A stretch of 64,000 nt of DNA from an uncultured Subdoligranulum sp. (GTDB taxonomy: Bacteria > Bacillota > Clostridia > Oscillospirales > Ruminococcaceae): NCBI GenBank assembly GCA_945830575.1, contig CALZZE010000008.1, forward strand, positions 30,310 to 94,309, written 5' to 3'. Position 1 is the first letter of the stretch; each line of letters opens with the position of its first letter. The notes beneath the pieces are model-generated. The model had not been told where the DNA came from. It ran no database searches and worked only from the letters and a program-made list of their open reading frames with translations. The position numbers and the translations under genes were made by a program. Positions 33,780-41,214 of the stretch are shown here, piece by piece.

Positions 33780-33796
33780 CGTAGAGGAGAACACTC

Positions 33797-34327
33797 ATGA
33801 ACAAGTACCTTCCCGCCTGTAAGATCGTCACCACCCATGGCGTGCGGGGCGAAATGAAGGCTCTGCCGCTGTGTGATGGCGCGGATTTTCTGAAAAAATG
33901 CAAACGCCTGTTTGCCAAAGCGGACGGCTCCGGCGAGGTGGCGGTGCAGTCGGTGCGTGCGCAGGGCAACATGGCGCTGCTCTGTCTGGCGGGCGTGGAG
34001 GACATGGACGCCGCCCGCCGTCAGGTGGGGCGCACCTATTACTTTGCCAAGGCGGACATCCGCCTGCCCAAGGGCCGCTATTTCGTGGACGACCTGCTGG
34101 GCTGTACCATCAGGGACGCCGCCGACGGCCGGGTATACGGCACCCTCACCGGGGTGGACTGCCCCGCCGCGCAGGATATTTACACCGTGACCGATGCCGC
34201 CGGCGGGGAGCACGCCTTCCCGGCGGTGCCGGAGTTTGTGAAAAAAATCGACATGGATGTGCGGGAAATTCTTGTTTCGCCCATTCCCGGAATGTTTGAT
34301 GAGGCGGTAAACGGCGATGCGGATTGA
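33797..34327 (+). CDS. rimM: 16S rRNA processing protein RimM
   Basis: A 176-residue 30S maturation factor. The N-terminal beta-barrel starts KYLPACKIVTTHGVRGEMKA, and the PRC-barrel contains RYFVDDLLGCTI and ends IPGMFDEAVNGDAD. AGAGGAG lies six bases before the ATG. It overlaps trmD by 11 bases. Confidence 0.93.
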   Translation: MNKYLPACKIVTTHGVRGEMKALPLCDGADFLKKCKRLFAKADGSGEVAVQSVRAQGNMALLCLAGVEDMDAARRQVGRTYYFAKADIRLPKGRYFVDDLLGCTIRDAADGRVYGTLTGVDCPAAQDIYTVTDAAGGEHAFPAVPEFVKKIDMDVREILVSPIPGMFDEAVNGDAD

Positions 34328-35528
34328 TATTGTGACGCTGTTCCCGGAACTGTGCGGCAGCTTTCTGAACGCCAGTATTCTGGGCCGTGCGGCCAAAAAG
34401 GGATTGTTTGAGGCCCACTGCCACCAGATACGGGACTACACCACCAATAAGCAGCGCCAGACCGATGACTACCCTTACGGCGGCGGCTGCGGCATGGTGC
34501 TGTACGCCCAGCCCATCGCAGACTGCCTGCGGGCCGTGACCGCCCAGTGCGAGGCGCAGGGCAGGGGAAAGCCCCATGTCGTGTTTCTCACGGCGGCGGG
34601 CGCGCCCTACAACGAGCAGAAGGCCAGAGAATTGGCCGGGTACGAGGCGGTGACGCTGGTCTGCGGCCACTACGAGGGCATTGACGAGCGAGTCATTGAG
34701 GCGTTTGCCGATGAGGAAATTTCCATCGGGGATTACGTGCTGACCGGCGGCGAGCTGGCCAGCCTTGTGGTGGCGGACAGTGTGCTGCGCTTGCAGCCCG
34801 GTGTGCTGGCGGAGGAAAAGGGCTATCAGGAGGAAAGCTACTGGGATGGCCTCATCGAGTACCCCCAGTACACCCGACCCGAGGTGTGGGAGGGCCGGGC
34901 CATTCCGCCGGTGCTGCTCACCGGGGACCACCAGAAAATCGACGCGTGGCGGGCGCAGCAGAGCAAAGCCCGCACCCGTGCCCGCCGTCCCGATTTGTAT
35001 GAAACCTGGTGCGAAACGCATCCGCTTACGGTTCCCAAGTGGAAACGGGGCGAAAACGCCAGGCTCATCAAAACGGAGGAACAGCTGGATGCCGCCGCGG
35101 CCATCTACCATGCCGCGTGGCAGCAGATGACGGCGGACACCACCACGCAGGAATACCGGGATGCCCATACAGTGGCCGTCATGCGGGAGGAGCTGGTGAA
35201 CGACCGCAAAAACGGCTGGGCCTTGTACCTGCACACCACAGCAGGCAGGCCGGACGGTCTTGTGGGCGTTTTGCACAAAACCGGCGAGGTGGGGCGGCTG
35301 TACGTGGCGCCCGCCGCGCAGGGACAGGGCATCGGCGCCAAGCTGCTGGATTTTGCCCGCAAAAAGCTGCCGGAACAGGAACACCCCCACCTGCTGGTGC
35401 TCAACGTGAACAAGCCCGCCCGCGCGCTGTACATCCGCATGGGCTGGCGTCCGGCGGGGGTGCAGCGATATTTCACCGGGCCGGAATGTACCGTGCAGCC
35501 GGTCTATGAGGAATTGTTCCAGTTTTAG
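34317..35528 (+). CDS. trmD: TrmD tRNA (m1G37) methyltransferase fused to a GNAT acetyltransferase domain
   Basis: A 403-residue fusion. Residues 1 to about 240 are a complete TrmD, which methylates G37 of tRNA to prevent frameshifting: the SPOUT knot has CGHYEGIDERV (117-127) and SIGDYVLTGGE (136-146), then the YTRP segment and TRARRPDLYE. Residues about 245-403 are a GNAT domain with acetyl-CoA motif LYVAPAAQGQGIGAKLL (328-344) and the ARALYIRMGW strand. TrmD normally ends near residue 240-250, so the second domain is an addition in one uninterrupted frame. The acetylation target is unknown. Confidence 0.92.
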   Translation: MRIDIVTLFPELCGSFLNASILGRAAKKGLFEAHCHQIRDYTTNKQRQTDDYPYGGGCGMVLYAQPIADCLRAVTAQCEAQGRGKPHVVFLTAAGAPYNEQKARELAGYEAVTLVCGHYEGIDERVIEAFADEEISIGDYVLTGGELASLVVADSVLRLQPGVLAEEKGYQEESYWDGLIEYPQYTRPEVWEGRAIPPVLLTGDHQKIDAWRAQQSKARTRARRPDLYETWCETHPLTVPKWKRGENARLIKTEEQLDAAAAIYHAAWQQMTADTTTQEYRDAHTVAVMREELVNDRKNGWALYLHTTAGRPDGLVGVLHKTGEVGRLYVAPAAQGQGIGAKLLDFARKKLPEQEHPHLLVLNVNKPARALYIRMGWRPAGVQRYFTGPECTVQPVYEELFQF

Positions 35529-35643
35529 CCTGTGCTTTGTAGCCAATACACAAAAATGTTGAAACAAACTGGTCAAAATGCACAAGGTGGGAGTGCAAAA
35601 TTTGGCGGAATTACAGAATCATGCCGATTTTGCAAAAATTCAC

Positions 35644-35672
35644 TGTACAAAGTCGAACAAATACGATAAAAT
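35644..35672 (+). promoter_or_regulatory. Probable promoter of the HPr gene
   Basis: TGTACA (35644-35649), a 17-base spacer and TAAAAT (35667-35672). The leader of about 90 bases can form two small hairpins, GGCGG with CCGCC and GCCC with GGGC. Bases 35529-35643 hold nothing I recognise. Confidence 0.55.
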
Positions 35673-35767
35673 AGAGGTAATCAAGGCGGGTCCCTGTGCA
35701 AGCCGCCTGACAGAGCCCACGGTATAAAGACCGGGCATATTATTTTCGTAAATAGGAGAGAATAGCT

Positions 35768-36031
35768 ATGTACGTGAAAGAAGTTACCGTTGAGAATCAG
35801 GTTGGTCTGCACGCCCGTCCGGCGACCTTCTTCATCCAGAAGGCGAACGAGTATAAGTCCTCCATCTGGGTCGAGAAAGAAGAGCGCCGCGTCAACGCCA
35901 AGAGCCTGCTGGGCGTGCTGAGCCTGGGTATCGTGGGCGGCACCACCATTCGCATCATCGCTGACGGCGCCGACGAGCAGGCCGCTGTTGACGGTCTGGT
36001 CAAGCTGGTCAGCTCCGGCTTTGCCGAGTAA
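35768..36031 (+). CDS. ptsH: Phosphocarrier protein HPr
   Basis: An 87-residue phosphocarrier. GLHARPATFF places His15, phosphorylated by enzyme I, and NAKSLLGVLSLG places Ser46, the HPr-kinase site used in Firmicute catabolite control. Both sites are intact. Enzyme I is not adjacent; the gene stands between its own promoter and a terminator. AGGAGAG lies upstream of the ATG. Confidence 0.93.
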   Translation: MYVKEVTVENQVGLHARPATFFIQKANEYKSSIWVEKEERRVNAKSLLGVLSLGIVGGTTIRIIADGADEQAAVDGLVKLVSSGFAE

Positions 36032-36044
36032 TTTCAGAATCAGC

Positions 36045-36073
36045 GGCGGGTGGCTTTGACCACCCGCCTTTTT
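36045..36073 (+). terminator. Terminator of the HPr gene
   Basis: A 9-bp stem GGCGGGTGG with CCACCCGCC around CTTTGA, followed by TTTTT. Confidence 0.88.
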
Positions 36074-36087
36074 ATGTGGGAACCAAT

Positions 36088-37935
36088 ATGACAAAACCCG
36101 AACTTTACAAAAAAGCCCAAATGCTGCCGCTGCTGCCCGGCGTGTACATCATCCGGGACAAAAGCGACGAGATCATCTATATCGGCAAGGCCAAGCGGCT
36201 GCGCACCCGGGTGTCCCAGTATTTCCGGGAGGGCGTGCCCCATGACGCCAAGGTCACCCAGATGATCGCCCATGCCTTCAGCTTTGACGTCATCGTCTGC
36301 CAGTCGGAGTTTGAGGCGCTGGTGCTGGAGGCCAGCCAGATCAAGGCCCACACCCCCAAATACAACATCCTGCTGAAAGACGACAAGGGGTACAGCTACG
36401 TCAAGGTCACCCGCGGCGACTGGCCCCGTATCTCCGCCGCGCTGCAAAAGGACGATGACAACGCCGACTACATCGGCCCCTTCACCTCCTCCTTTGCGGT
36501 GCGGGAAATGGTGGAGACCGCCCAGAACTGCTTTCTTTTGCCCCGCTGCAATAAGGAATTCCCCAAGGATTTCGGCAAGGCCCGCCCCTGCCTGAATGCC
36601 CACATCGGCAAATGCATGGCGGTGTGCAGCGGCAAAATCACCTGCGCCGCCTACAATGATGCGGTGCAGGGGGCGCTGCGCATGATCCGCTACGGCAAAA
36701 AGGACATCGTCAAACAGCTGCGGGAGAAAATGGAGGCCGCCGCCGAGCGGCTGGACTTTGAGACCGCTGCCCTGCTGCGGGACCAGATCAACGCCATTGA
36801 CCGGGTGGCGGCAGGCCAGAAGGTGGTGCGGGACGGCGATACCGAGATGGACGTCATCGCGCTGGCAGGCACCACCCGTGCGGTGTGCGCGGCGGTACTG
36901 CGCTACCGGGAGGGCCGCCTGACCGACAAGCGGGAGTTCGTGTTCCATGACACCACCGATTTGGACGCGGTGCGGGAGGAATTTCTGCCCCAGTATTATC
37001 TGGACGGCGAGGAGATTCCCAAAACCATTGCGGTGGACGCGCTGCCCGCCGACGCCGAGGCGCTGAATCAGGCGCTGAACCAGCAGCGGGGCAGTCAGGT
37101 GAACCTGTATGTGCCCCAGCGCGGCGATGTGGCCAAGCTGGTGACGATGGCCTACACCAACGCGGTGGAGCGCCTTGGCCGGGAAAGCGGCCGCTACACC
37201 CGGGAGGAGAAGCTGCTGGAGGAGACCGCCCAGCTGCTGGGGCTGAAATCCCCGCCCCGCATCATTGAAAGCTACGACATTTCCAACTGGGGCGATGGCT
37301 CCAGTGTCTGCGGCATGGTGGTGTTCAAGGACGGCAAACCCCATCGGGCAGGCTACCGCCGGTTCAAAATGCGCACCGTGGCGGGCACCGATGACTACGC
37401 CAGCCTCGCGGAAACGCTGGCCCGCCGTGCCGCCGAATACGAGGCCGCCCGCCGCGGCGAAAAGCCGGACACCGAGGCCAACCAGTTCGCCACGCTGCCG
37501 GACCTGCTGCTCATTGACGGCGGCAGAGGTCAGGTGGCCGCGGTGCAGGAGGCGCTGCGCGGCACCCCGCTGGAGCATGTGCCCGCCTTCGGCATGGTGA
37601 AAGACGACCATCACCGCACCCGAGCCATTGTGGATGGGGCGGGCAACGAGACCGCCCTCAACCGCACCCGCAACGTGTTCACCTTTGTGACCGCCATTCA
37701 GGACGAGACCCACCGCTACGCCAACGATTACCGCAAACGGGCCATGAAGAAGAAGTCCTATGCAGCCACCCTCACGGCGCTGCCCGGCGTGGGGGAAAAG
37801 ACCAGCGCCGCGCTGCTGGCTCACTTCAAAACCGTGGCGGCAGTGAAGGAGGCCTCCATCAGCGATCTGGAGGAAGTGAAGGGCATCTCCCACGCCAAGG
37901 CGGAAAAAATCTACAATGCGCTGCGGCAGAACTGA
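36088..37935 (+). CDS. uvrC: Excinuclease ABC subunit C
   Basis: A 615-residue nucleotide-excision-repair nuclease. In order: GIY-YIG domain (LPGVYIIRDKSDEIIYIGKA), the cysteine region, a UVR motif (about residues 205-240), the RNase H-like nuclease (IESYDISNWG, LLLIDGGRGQV) and a double helix-hairpin-helix (LTALPGVGEKTSAAL). I start at ATG 36088 (MTKPELYKK); a GTG four codons upstream is in frame and neither has a strong ribosome site. Its promoter is unclear, because the HPr terminator ends just upstream. Confidence 0.96.
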   Translation: MTKPELYKKAQMLPLLPGVYIIRDKSDEIIYIGKAKRLRTRVSQYFREGVPHDAKVTQMIAHAFSFDVIVCQSEFEALVLEASQIKAHTPKYNILLKDDKGYSYVKVTRGDWPRISAALQKDDDNADYIGPFTSSFAVREMVETAQNCFLLPRCNKEFPKDFGKARPCLNAHIGKCMAVCSGKITCAAYNDAVQGALRMIRYGKKDIVKQLREKMEAAAERLDFETAALLRDQINAIDRVAAGQKVVRDGDTEMDVIALAGTTRAVCAAVLRYREGRLTDKREFVFHDTTDLDAVREEFLPQYYLDGEEIPKTIAVDALPADAEALNQALNQQRGSQVNLYVPQRGDVAKLVTMAYTNAVERLGRESGRYTREEKLLEETAQLLGLKSPPRIIESYDISNWGDGSSVCGMVVFKDGKPHRAGYRRFKMRTVAGTDDYASLAETLARRAAEYEAARRGEKPDTEANQFATLPDLLLIDGGRGQVAAVQEALRGTPLEHVPAFGMVKDDHHRTRAIVDGAGNETALNRTRNVFTFVTAIQDETHRYANDYRKRAMKKKSYAATLTALPGVGEKTSAALLAHFKTVAAVKEASISDLEEVKGISHAKAEKIYNALRQN

Positions 37936-37954
37936 ATTGTTCACACCTTTTGAC

Positions 37955-37983
37955 TTGACAATGGGCAGCAAACAACGCATAAT
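37955..37983 (+). promoter_or_regulatory. Promoter of rsmD
   Basis: TTGACA (37955-37960), a 17-base spacer and CATAAT (37978-37983), 31 bases before the rsmD start. Confidence 0.75.
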
Positions 37984-38014
37984 AAGGAAAGACACTGGAA
38001 AGAGAGGATAGAAT

Positions 38015-38563
38015 ATGCGCGTCATTGCAGGCAGTGCCCGGGGCAAAGTGCTGGAGGCCCTCCCAGGGGAGGACGTTACCCGCCCCACCATCGACCGTGT
38101 CAAGGAGGCCATGTTCTCCAGCGTGCAGTTTCTGGTGCCCGGCGCCCGGGTACTGGACTTGTTCGCGGGCAGCGGCCAGCTTGGCATCGAGGCGCTGTCC
38201 CGCGGGGCCAAAAGCTGTACCTTTGTGGATCGGTCGGAGGACGCCATCCGGGTCGTCACCAACAACTGCAAGGCGGCGCGGGTTGACCGTCAGGCCAGCA
38301 TCCGCCACAGCGAGGCGCTGAGCTTTCTGGCCACCGCCCGCGGCCCCTTTGACCTGGTGCTGCTGGATCCGCCCTATCACCATGACACCCTGCAGGAAGT
38401 CCTGCCCGCGCTGGAACACTGCGTGGCACAGGGCGGCGTTGTGCTCTGCGAGAGCGAGTCCGAAGCAGAGCTGCCCGAGACGGTGGGCACACTGCACCTG
38501 CAAAAGCAATACAAATACGGCAAGATCAAGGTCAGCCGTTATGAGAGAGAGGGACAGGAATGA
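38015..38563 (+). CDS. rsmD: 16S rRNA (guanine966-N2)-methyltransferase
   Basis: A 182-residue SAM-dependent methyltransferase. It starts MRVIAGSARGKVLEALPG, has RPTIDRVKEAMFS, the SAM motif VLDLFAGSGQLGIEAL and the catalytic DPPY in LVLLDPPYHH. Family length. It overlaps the next gene by four bases (ATGA). Confidence 0.94.
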   Translation: MRVIAGSARGKVLEALPGEDVTRPTIDRVKEAMFSSVQFLVPGARVLDLFAGSGQLGIEALSRGAKSCTFVDRSEDAIRVVTNNCKAARVDRQASIRHSEALSFLATARGPFDLVLLDPPYHHDTLQEVLPALEHCVAQGGVVLCESESEAELPETVGTLHLQKQYKYGKIKVSRYEREGQE

Positions 38564-39039
38564 ACGTAGATGAAATGTTGGATCTGATGGAGGAGACGCT
38601 GGAAGAAGGCACCGCAGTGCCCTTTGCCCCCTCCAAGCGCATGGTGGATGTGGACCGGATGCGGGACATCATCGATGAGGTGCGCTCCAACCTGCCCGAT
38701 GAGATCCGGGAAAGCAAAAAAATCGTGCGGGACAGGGAGGACATCCTCAAAAATGCCCGCGCCGAGTCCGAGCAGATCATCAAGCAGGCGGAGGACCGCG
38801 CCCGCGCTCTTGTCAGCGAGCAGGAGATCGTCAAGCGCGCCCAGCAGCGGGCCGCCGAGATTCTGACCGGCGCGCAGGGGCAGGCCAAGGAGCTGAGCCG
38901 CAGCATGACGCTGTACTGCGAGAGCATCCTCAAGAGCACCGAGGAAACGCTGGCCCGCAGCGTGTCGGACATCAAAAATACCCGCCTCAACCTGCGCAAC
39001 GCCGCCGCCCACACCGGGCGCATCCGCAAGCAGCAGTAA
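38560..39039 (+). CDS. Coiled-coil protein of unknown function downstream of rsmD
   Basis: A 159-residue charged protein with no membrane segment. From about residue 59 to 150 it is almost entirely helical with heptad character (DILKNARAESEQIIKQAEDR), rich in Glu, Arg, Ala and Gln. Similar proteins in Clostridia are often labelled ATPase or DivIVA-like without proof; I see no P-loop. It is coupled to rsmD (ATGA overlap), where many clostridial genomes have coaD instead. Function unknown. Confidence 0.75.
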   Translation: MNVDEMLDLMEETLEEGTAVPFAPSKRMVDVDRMRDIIDEVRSNLPDEIRESKKIVRDREDILKNARAESEQIIKQAEDRARALVSEQEIVKRAQQRAAEILTGAQGQAKELSRSMTLYCESILKSTEETLARSVSDIKNTRLNLRNAAAHTGRIRKQQ

Positions 39040-39095
39040 AGGCAACACCACCCCCCACTTTTCCCCACCAGATGAACAAAGTGTGAAAATCCTTC

Positions 39096-39134
39096 GCCCA
39101 CAGCAGTTTTTTCCTGCTGTGGGCTTGCTTTTTT
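39096..39134 (+). terminator. Terminator upstream of the dcw cluster
   Basis: An 11-bp stem GCCCACAGCAG with CTGCTGTGGGC around TTTTTTC, followed by TTGCTTTTTTG. Confidence 0.85.
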
Positions 39135-39165
39135 GCCCGCAAAATGGTAGTATAGAGATGCATCG

Positions 39166-39200
39166 GTGGGTAAAAATGGGTCTCAGTGGTGGAAAGTGGG
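39166..39200 (+). promoter_or_regulatory. MraZ operator (four 10-bp-spaced GTGGG-type repeats)
   Basis: Four pentamers recur every 10 bases: GTGGG (39166-39170), ATGGG (39176-39180), GTGGT (39186-39190) and GTGGG (39196-39200). This is the known form of MraZ boxes, direct repeats read by the MraZ ring, located upstream of mraZ. A likely -10 box (TAGTAT 39148-39153 or TATAGA 39151-39156) lies just before it, with TTGCTT at 39125-39130. Between the repeats and mraZ, bases 39201-39313 hold no further gene. Confidence 0.8.
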
Positions 39201-39313
39201 GAGTTTTCCACACTTTCAACCGAGTTTTCAACAATGACCCGAAAATTCAACTGTCCCACGGTGGAAACCGGGAGTCGAACCCTGTGGAATTTTGTGGAAA
39301 GGAGGGGAAAGCC

Positions 39314-39730
39314 ATGCTGGTGGGTCAGTATGACTATGTTCTGGACACCAAGGGCCGCCTGAATTTCCCCTCCAAGTTCCGCGAGGAAATGGGGGAGACC
39401 TTCATCGTCTGCCGCTGGATGGACAAGTGTCTGGCCGCGTTTCCGCTGGCCGAGTTCGACAAGGTGGCTGCCAAAATTGAGGAAAAGGGTCTGGTGAAGG
39501 GCCGTCAGGTCACCCGGATGCTGTATTCCTCCGCCGCCGAGGTCACGCCGGACAAGCAGGGCCGCATCCAGCTGCCCCCCAAGCTGCGGGAATACGCCCG
39601 TCTGGACCATGATGTGACCATCATCGGCAGCCGTACCTTTGCGGAGATCTGGGACACCGCCACCTGGGAGGGCGCCCAGCAGACCAGTGATGAAGACTTT
39701 ACTGCCGCCATGGAGGAGCTTGATTTCTAA
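39314..39730 (+). CDS. mraZ: Transcriptional regulator MraZ
   Basis: A 138-residue regulator made of two AbrB-like SpoVT halves, each with a DXXGR element: VLDTKGRLNFPSKFRE and VTPDKQGRIQLPPKLRE. It represses the division/cell-wall cluster by binding the repeats upstream. The start ATG 39314 follows AAAGGAGGGG. The rsmH start is one base after its stop. Confidence 0.95.
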   Translation: MLVGQYDYVLDTKGRLNFPSKFREEMGETFIVCRWMDKCLAAFPLAEFDKVAAKIEEKGLVKGRQVTRMLYSSAAEVTPDKQGRIQLPPKLREYARLDHDVTIIGSRTFAEIWDTATWEGAQQTSDEDFTAAMEELDF

Positions 39731-39731
39731 C

Positions 39732-40655
39732 ATGGAATTTCAACATATTTCTGTACTGTTGCAGCCCTGCCTCGACGGGCTGGCCATCGACCCCGCCGGC
39801 ACTTACTTGGACGGCACAGCCGGCGGCGCGGGCCACAGCCGAGAGATCGCAGGACGCCTGACCACCGGGCGGCTGATCGCACTGGATCAGGACCCGGATG
39901 CGGTGGCAATCGCCGCCGAAAGGCTCAAGGGCTTGCCCGCCCGGGTGGTCAGGGCCAATTTCCGGGACGCCGCCAAAGTGCTGGCGGAGCTGGATATCCC
40001 GGCCATCAACGGCGCGCTGCTGGATCTGGGCGTTTCCAGTCACCAGCTGGACGAGGCGGATCGCGGCTTCTCCTATCACGTCGACGCGCCGCTGGACATG
40101 CGTATGAGCCAGTCCGGCCCCACCGCCGCCGATCTGGTGAACAGCCTGAGCCGGGAGGAGCTGACCCGCATTCTGCGGGATTACGGCGAGGAGCCTTATG
40201 CCTGGCAGATCGCCGGGAAAATCGTGGCGGCCCGGGAACAGCAGCCCATCGCCACCACCTTGCAGCTGGCGGAGCTGGTGGCCGCCGCTGTGCCGCCCGC
40301 CGAGCGCCGCAAGCACAAAAATCCGGCGCGGCGCACCTTTCAGGCCGTCCGCATCGCCGTCAACTCCGAGCTGGACGCCCTCAATGAAGGGCTGGACGCC
40401 ATCTTTGACTGCCTTGCGCCGGGGGGACGCTTTTGCGTCATCACCTTCCACAGTCTGGAGGACAGGCTGGTGAAAAACAAGTTCCGCCGCTGGGCGCAGC
40501 GTTGCACCTGCCCGCCGGAACAGCCGGTGTGTACCTGCGGGGGTGTGCCCAAGGCAAAGCTCATCACCCGCAAACCCATCGAGGCGGACGCTGCCGAGCA
40601 GGCCGCCAACCGCCGCAGCCGCAGCGCCAAGCTGCGTGTGCTGGAAAAAATCTGA
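39732..40655 (+). CDS. rsmH: 16S rRNA (cytosine1402-N4)-methyltransferase
   Basis: A 307-residue methyltransferase (MraW). It begins MEFQHISVLLQPCLDGL, with YLDGTAGGAGHS as the SAM loop, DLGVSSHQLDEADRGFSY and the C-terminal HSLEDRLVKNKFR. ATG 39732 almost touches the mraZ stop; GGAGGAG lies inside mraZ. Confidence 0.96.
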   Translation: MEFQHISVLLQPCLDGLAIDPAGTYLDGTAGGAGHSREIAGRLTTGRLIALDQDPDAVAIAAERLKGLPARVVRANFRDAAKVLAELDIPAINGALLDLGVSSHQLDEADRGFSYHVDAPLDMRMSQSGPTAADLVNSLSREELTRILRDYGEEPYAWQIAGKIVAAREQQPIATTLQLAELVAAAVPPAERRKHKNPARRTFQAVRIAVNSELDALNEGLDAIFDCLAPGGRFCVITFHSLEDRLVKNKFRRWAQRCTCPPEQPVCTCGGVPKAKLITRKPIEADAAEQAANRRSRSAKLRVLEKI

Positions 40656-40679
40656 TTTTTTTGAAAGGGGGGCTTGCCC

Positions 40680-41153
40680 ATGCAGACCGCCGCGTTTCAA
40701 ACCATTGAAGTACAGGAGCAGCAGCCCCGCCCCGCTGTCCGCGTGGTCAAAGGCGGCCGCTATGGCGGCCTCAACAAGGCCCGCCACGTTTTCCGGACCT
40801 TCGGCAGAGTGCTGGTCTGTGCGCTGATTCTGGGGCTGATCGTCAGCGTAGTGCAAAGTCAGGCTGTTATCACCGAATTGTCCGGCCAGATCGAGGAGAC
40901 CCGCCGGGAACTGGCCGATGAACAGAGCGAGTACGATTACCTGTCCACCTCGCTGTCCAACATCACCAGCCGCGCCAACGTGGCCCAGATCGCGGAAGGG
41001 GAGCTGGGACTGACCAAGGCAGACCCCAGCCAGAAAACCTATCTGAAACTGGAGGAGGAGAGCGTGCTCACCAAAAACACCAGCGGCGCAGCCAGGCTGT
41101 TGGACAGCATCAAGACCGCCGCGCTCAGCCTCATCGGAACCCTCGACCCGTAA
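40680..41153 (+). CDS. ftsL: FtsL-like cell division protein
   Basis: A 157-residue bitopic protein: cytoplasmic basic N-terminus (1-42), membrane helix (about 43-62) and an extracellular coiled coil (about 62-95, ELSGQIEETRRELADEQSEY). FtsL sequences are poorly conserved, so topology and position between rsmH and the division PBP carry the call. ATG 40680 follows AAAGGGGGG by seven bases. With DivIB and DivIC it would form the divisome scaffold. Confidence 0.8.
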   Translation: MQTAAFQTIEVQEQQPRPAVRVVKGGRYGGLNKARHVFRTFGRVLVCALILGLIVSVVQSQAVITELSGQIEETRRELADEQSEYDYLSTSLSNITSRANVAQIAEGELGLTKADPSQKTYLKLEEESVLTKNTSGAARLLDSIKTAALSLIGTLDP

Positions 41154-41162
41154 CCTATCCAA

Positions 41163-41195
41163 AAAGCGTGTGCCCGCAAGGCCCACGCTTTTCGT
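41163..41195 (+). terminator. Hairpin between ftsL and the PBP gene
   Basis: The stem AAAAGCGTG with CACGCTTTT encloses an inner GCC/GGC pair and is followed by only a short T-run. It may partly terminate or act as a processing site within the dcw operon. Confidence 0.55.
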
Positions 41196-41214
41196 CAATT
41201 CAAGGAACCTGCCC

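Noticed and set aside
34980..35080. Frameshift joining trmD to a separate acetyltransferase gene
   Set aside because: The frame is continuous and no start codon with a ribosome site precedes the GNAT part, so a genuine fusion is favoured.
39271..39290. tRNA T-loop-like sequence (GAGTCGAACCCTG)
   Set aside because: No acceptor, D or anticodon stems can be built around it.
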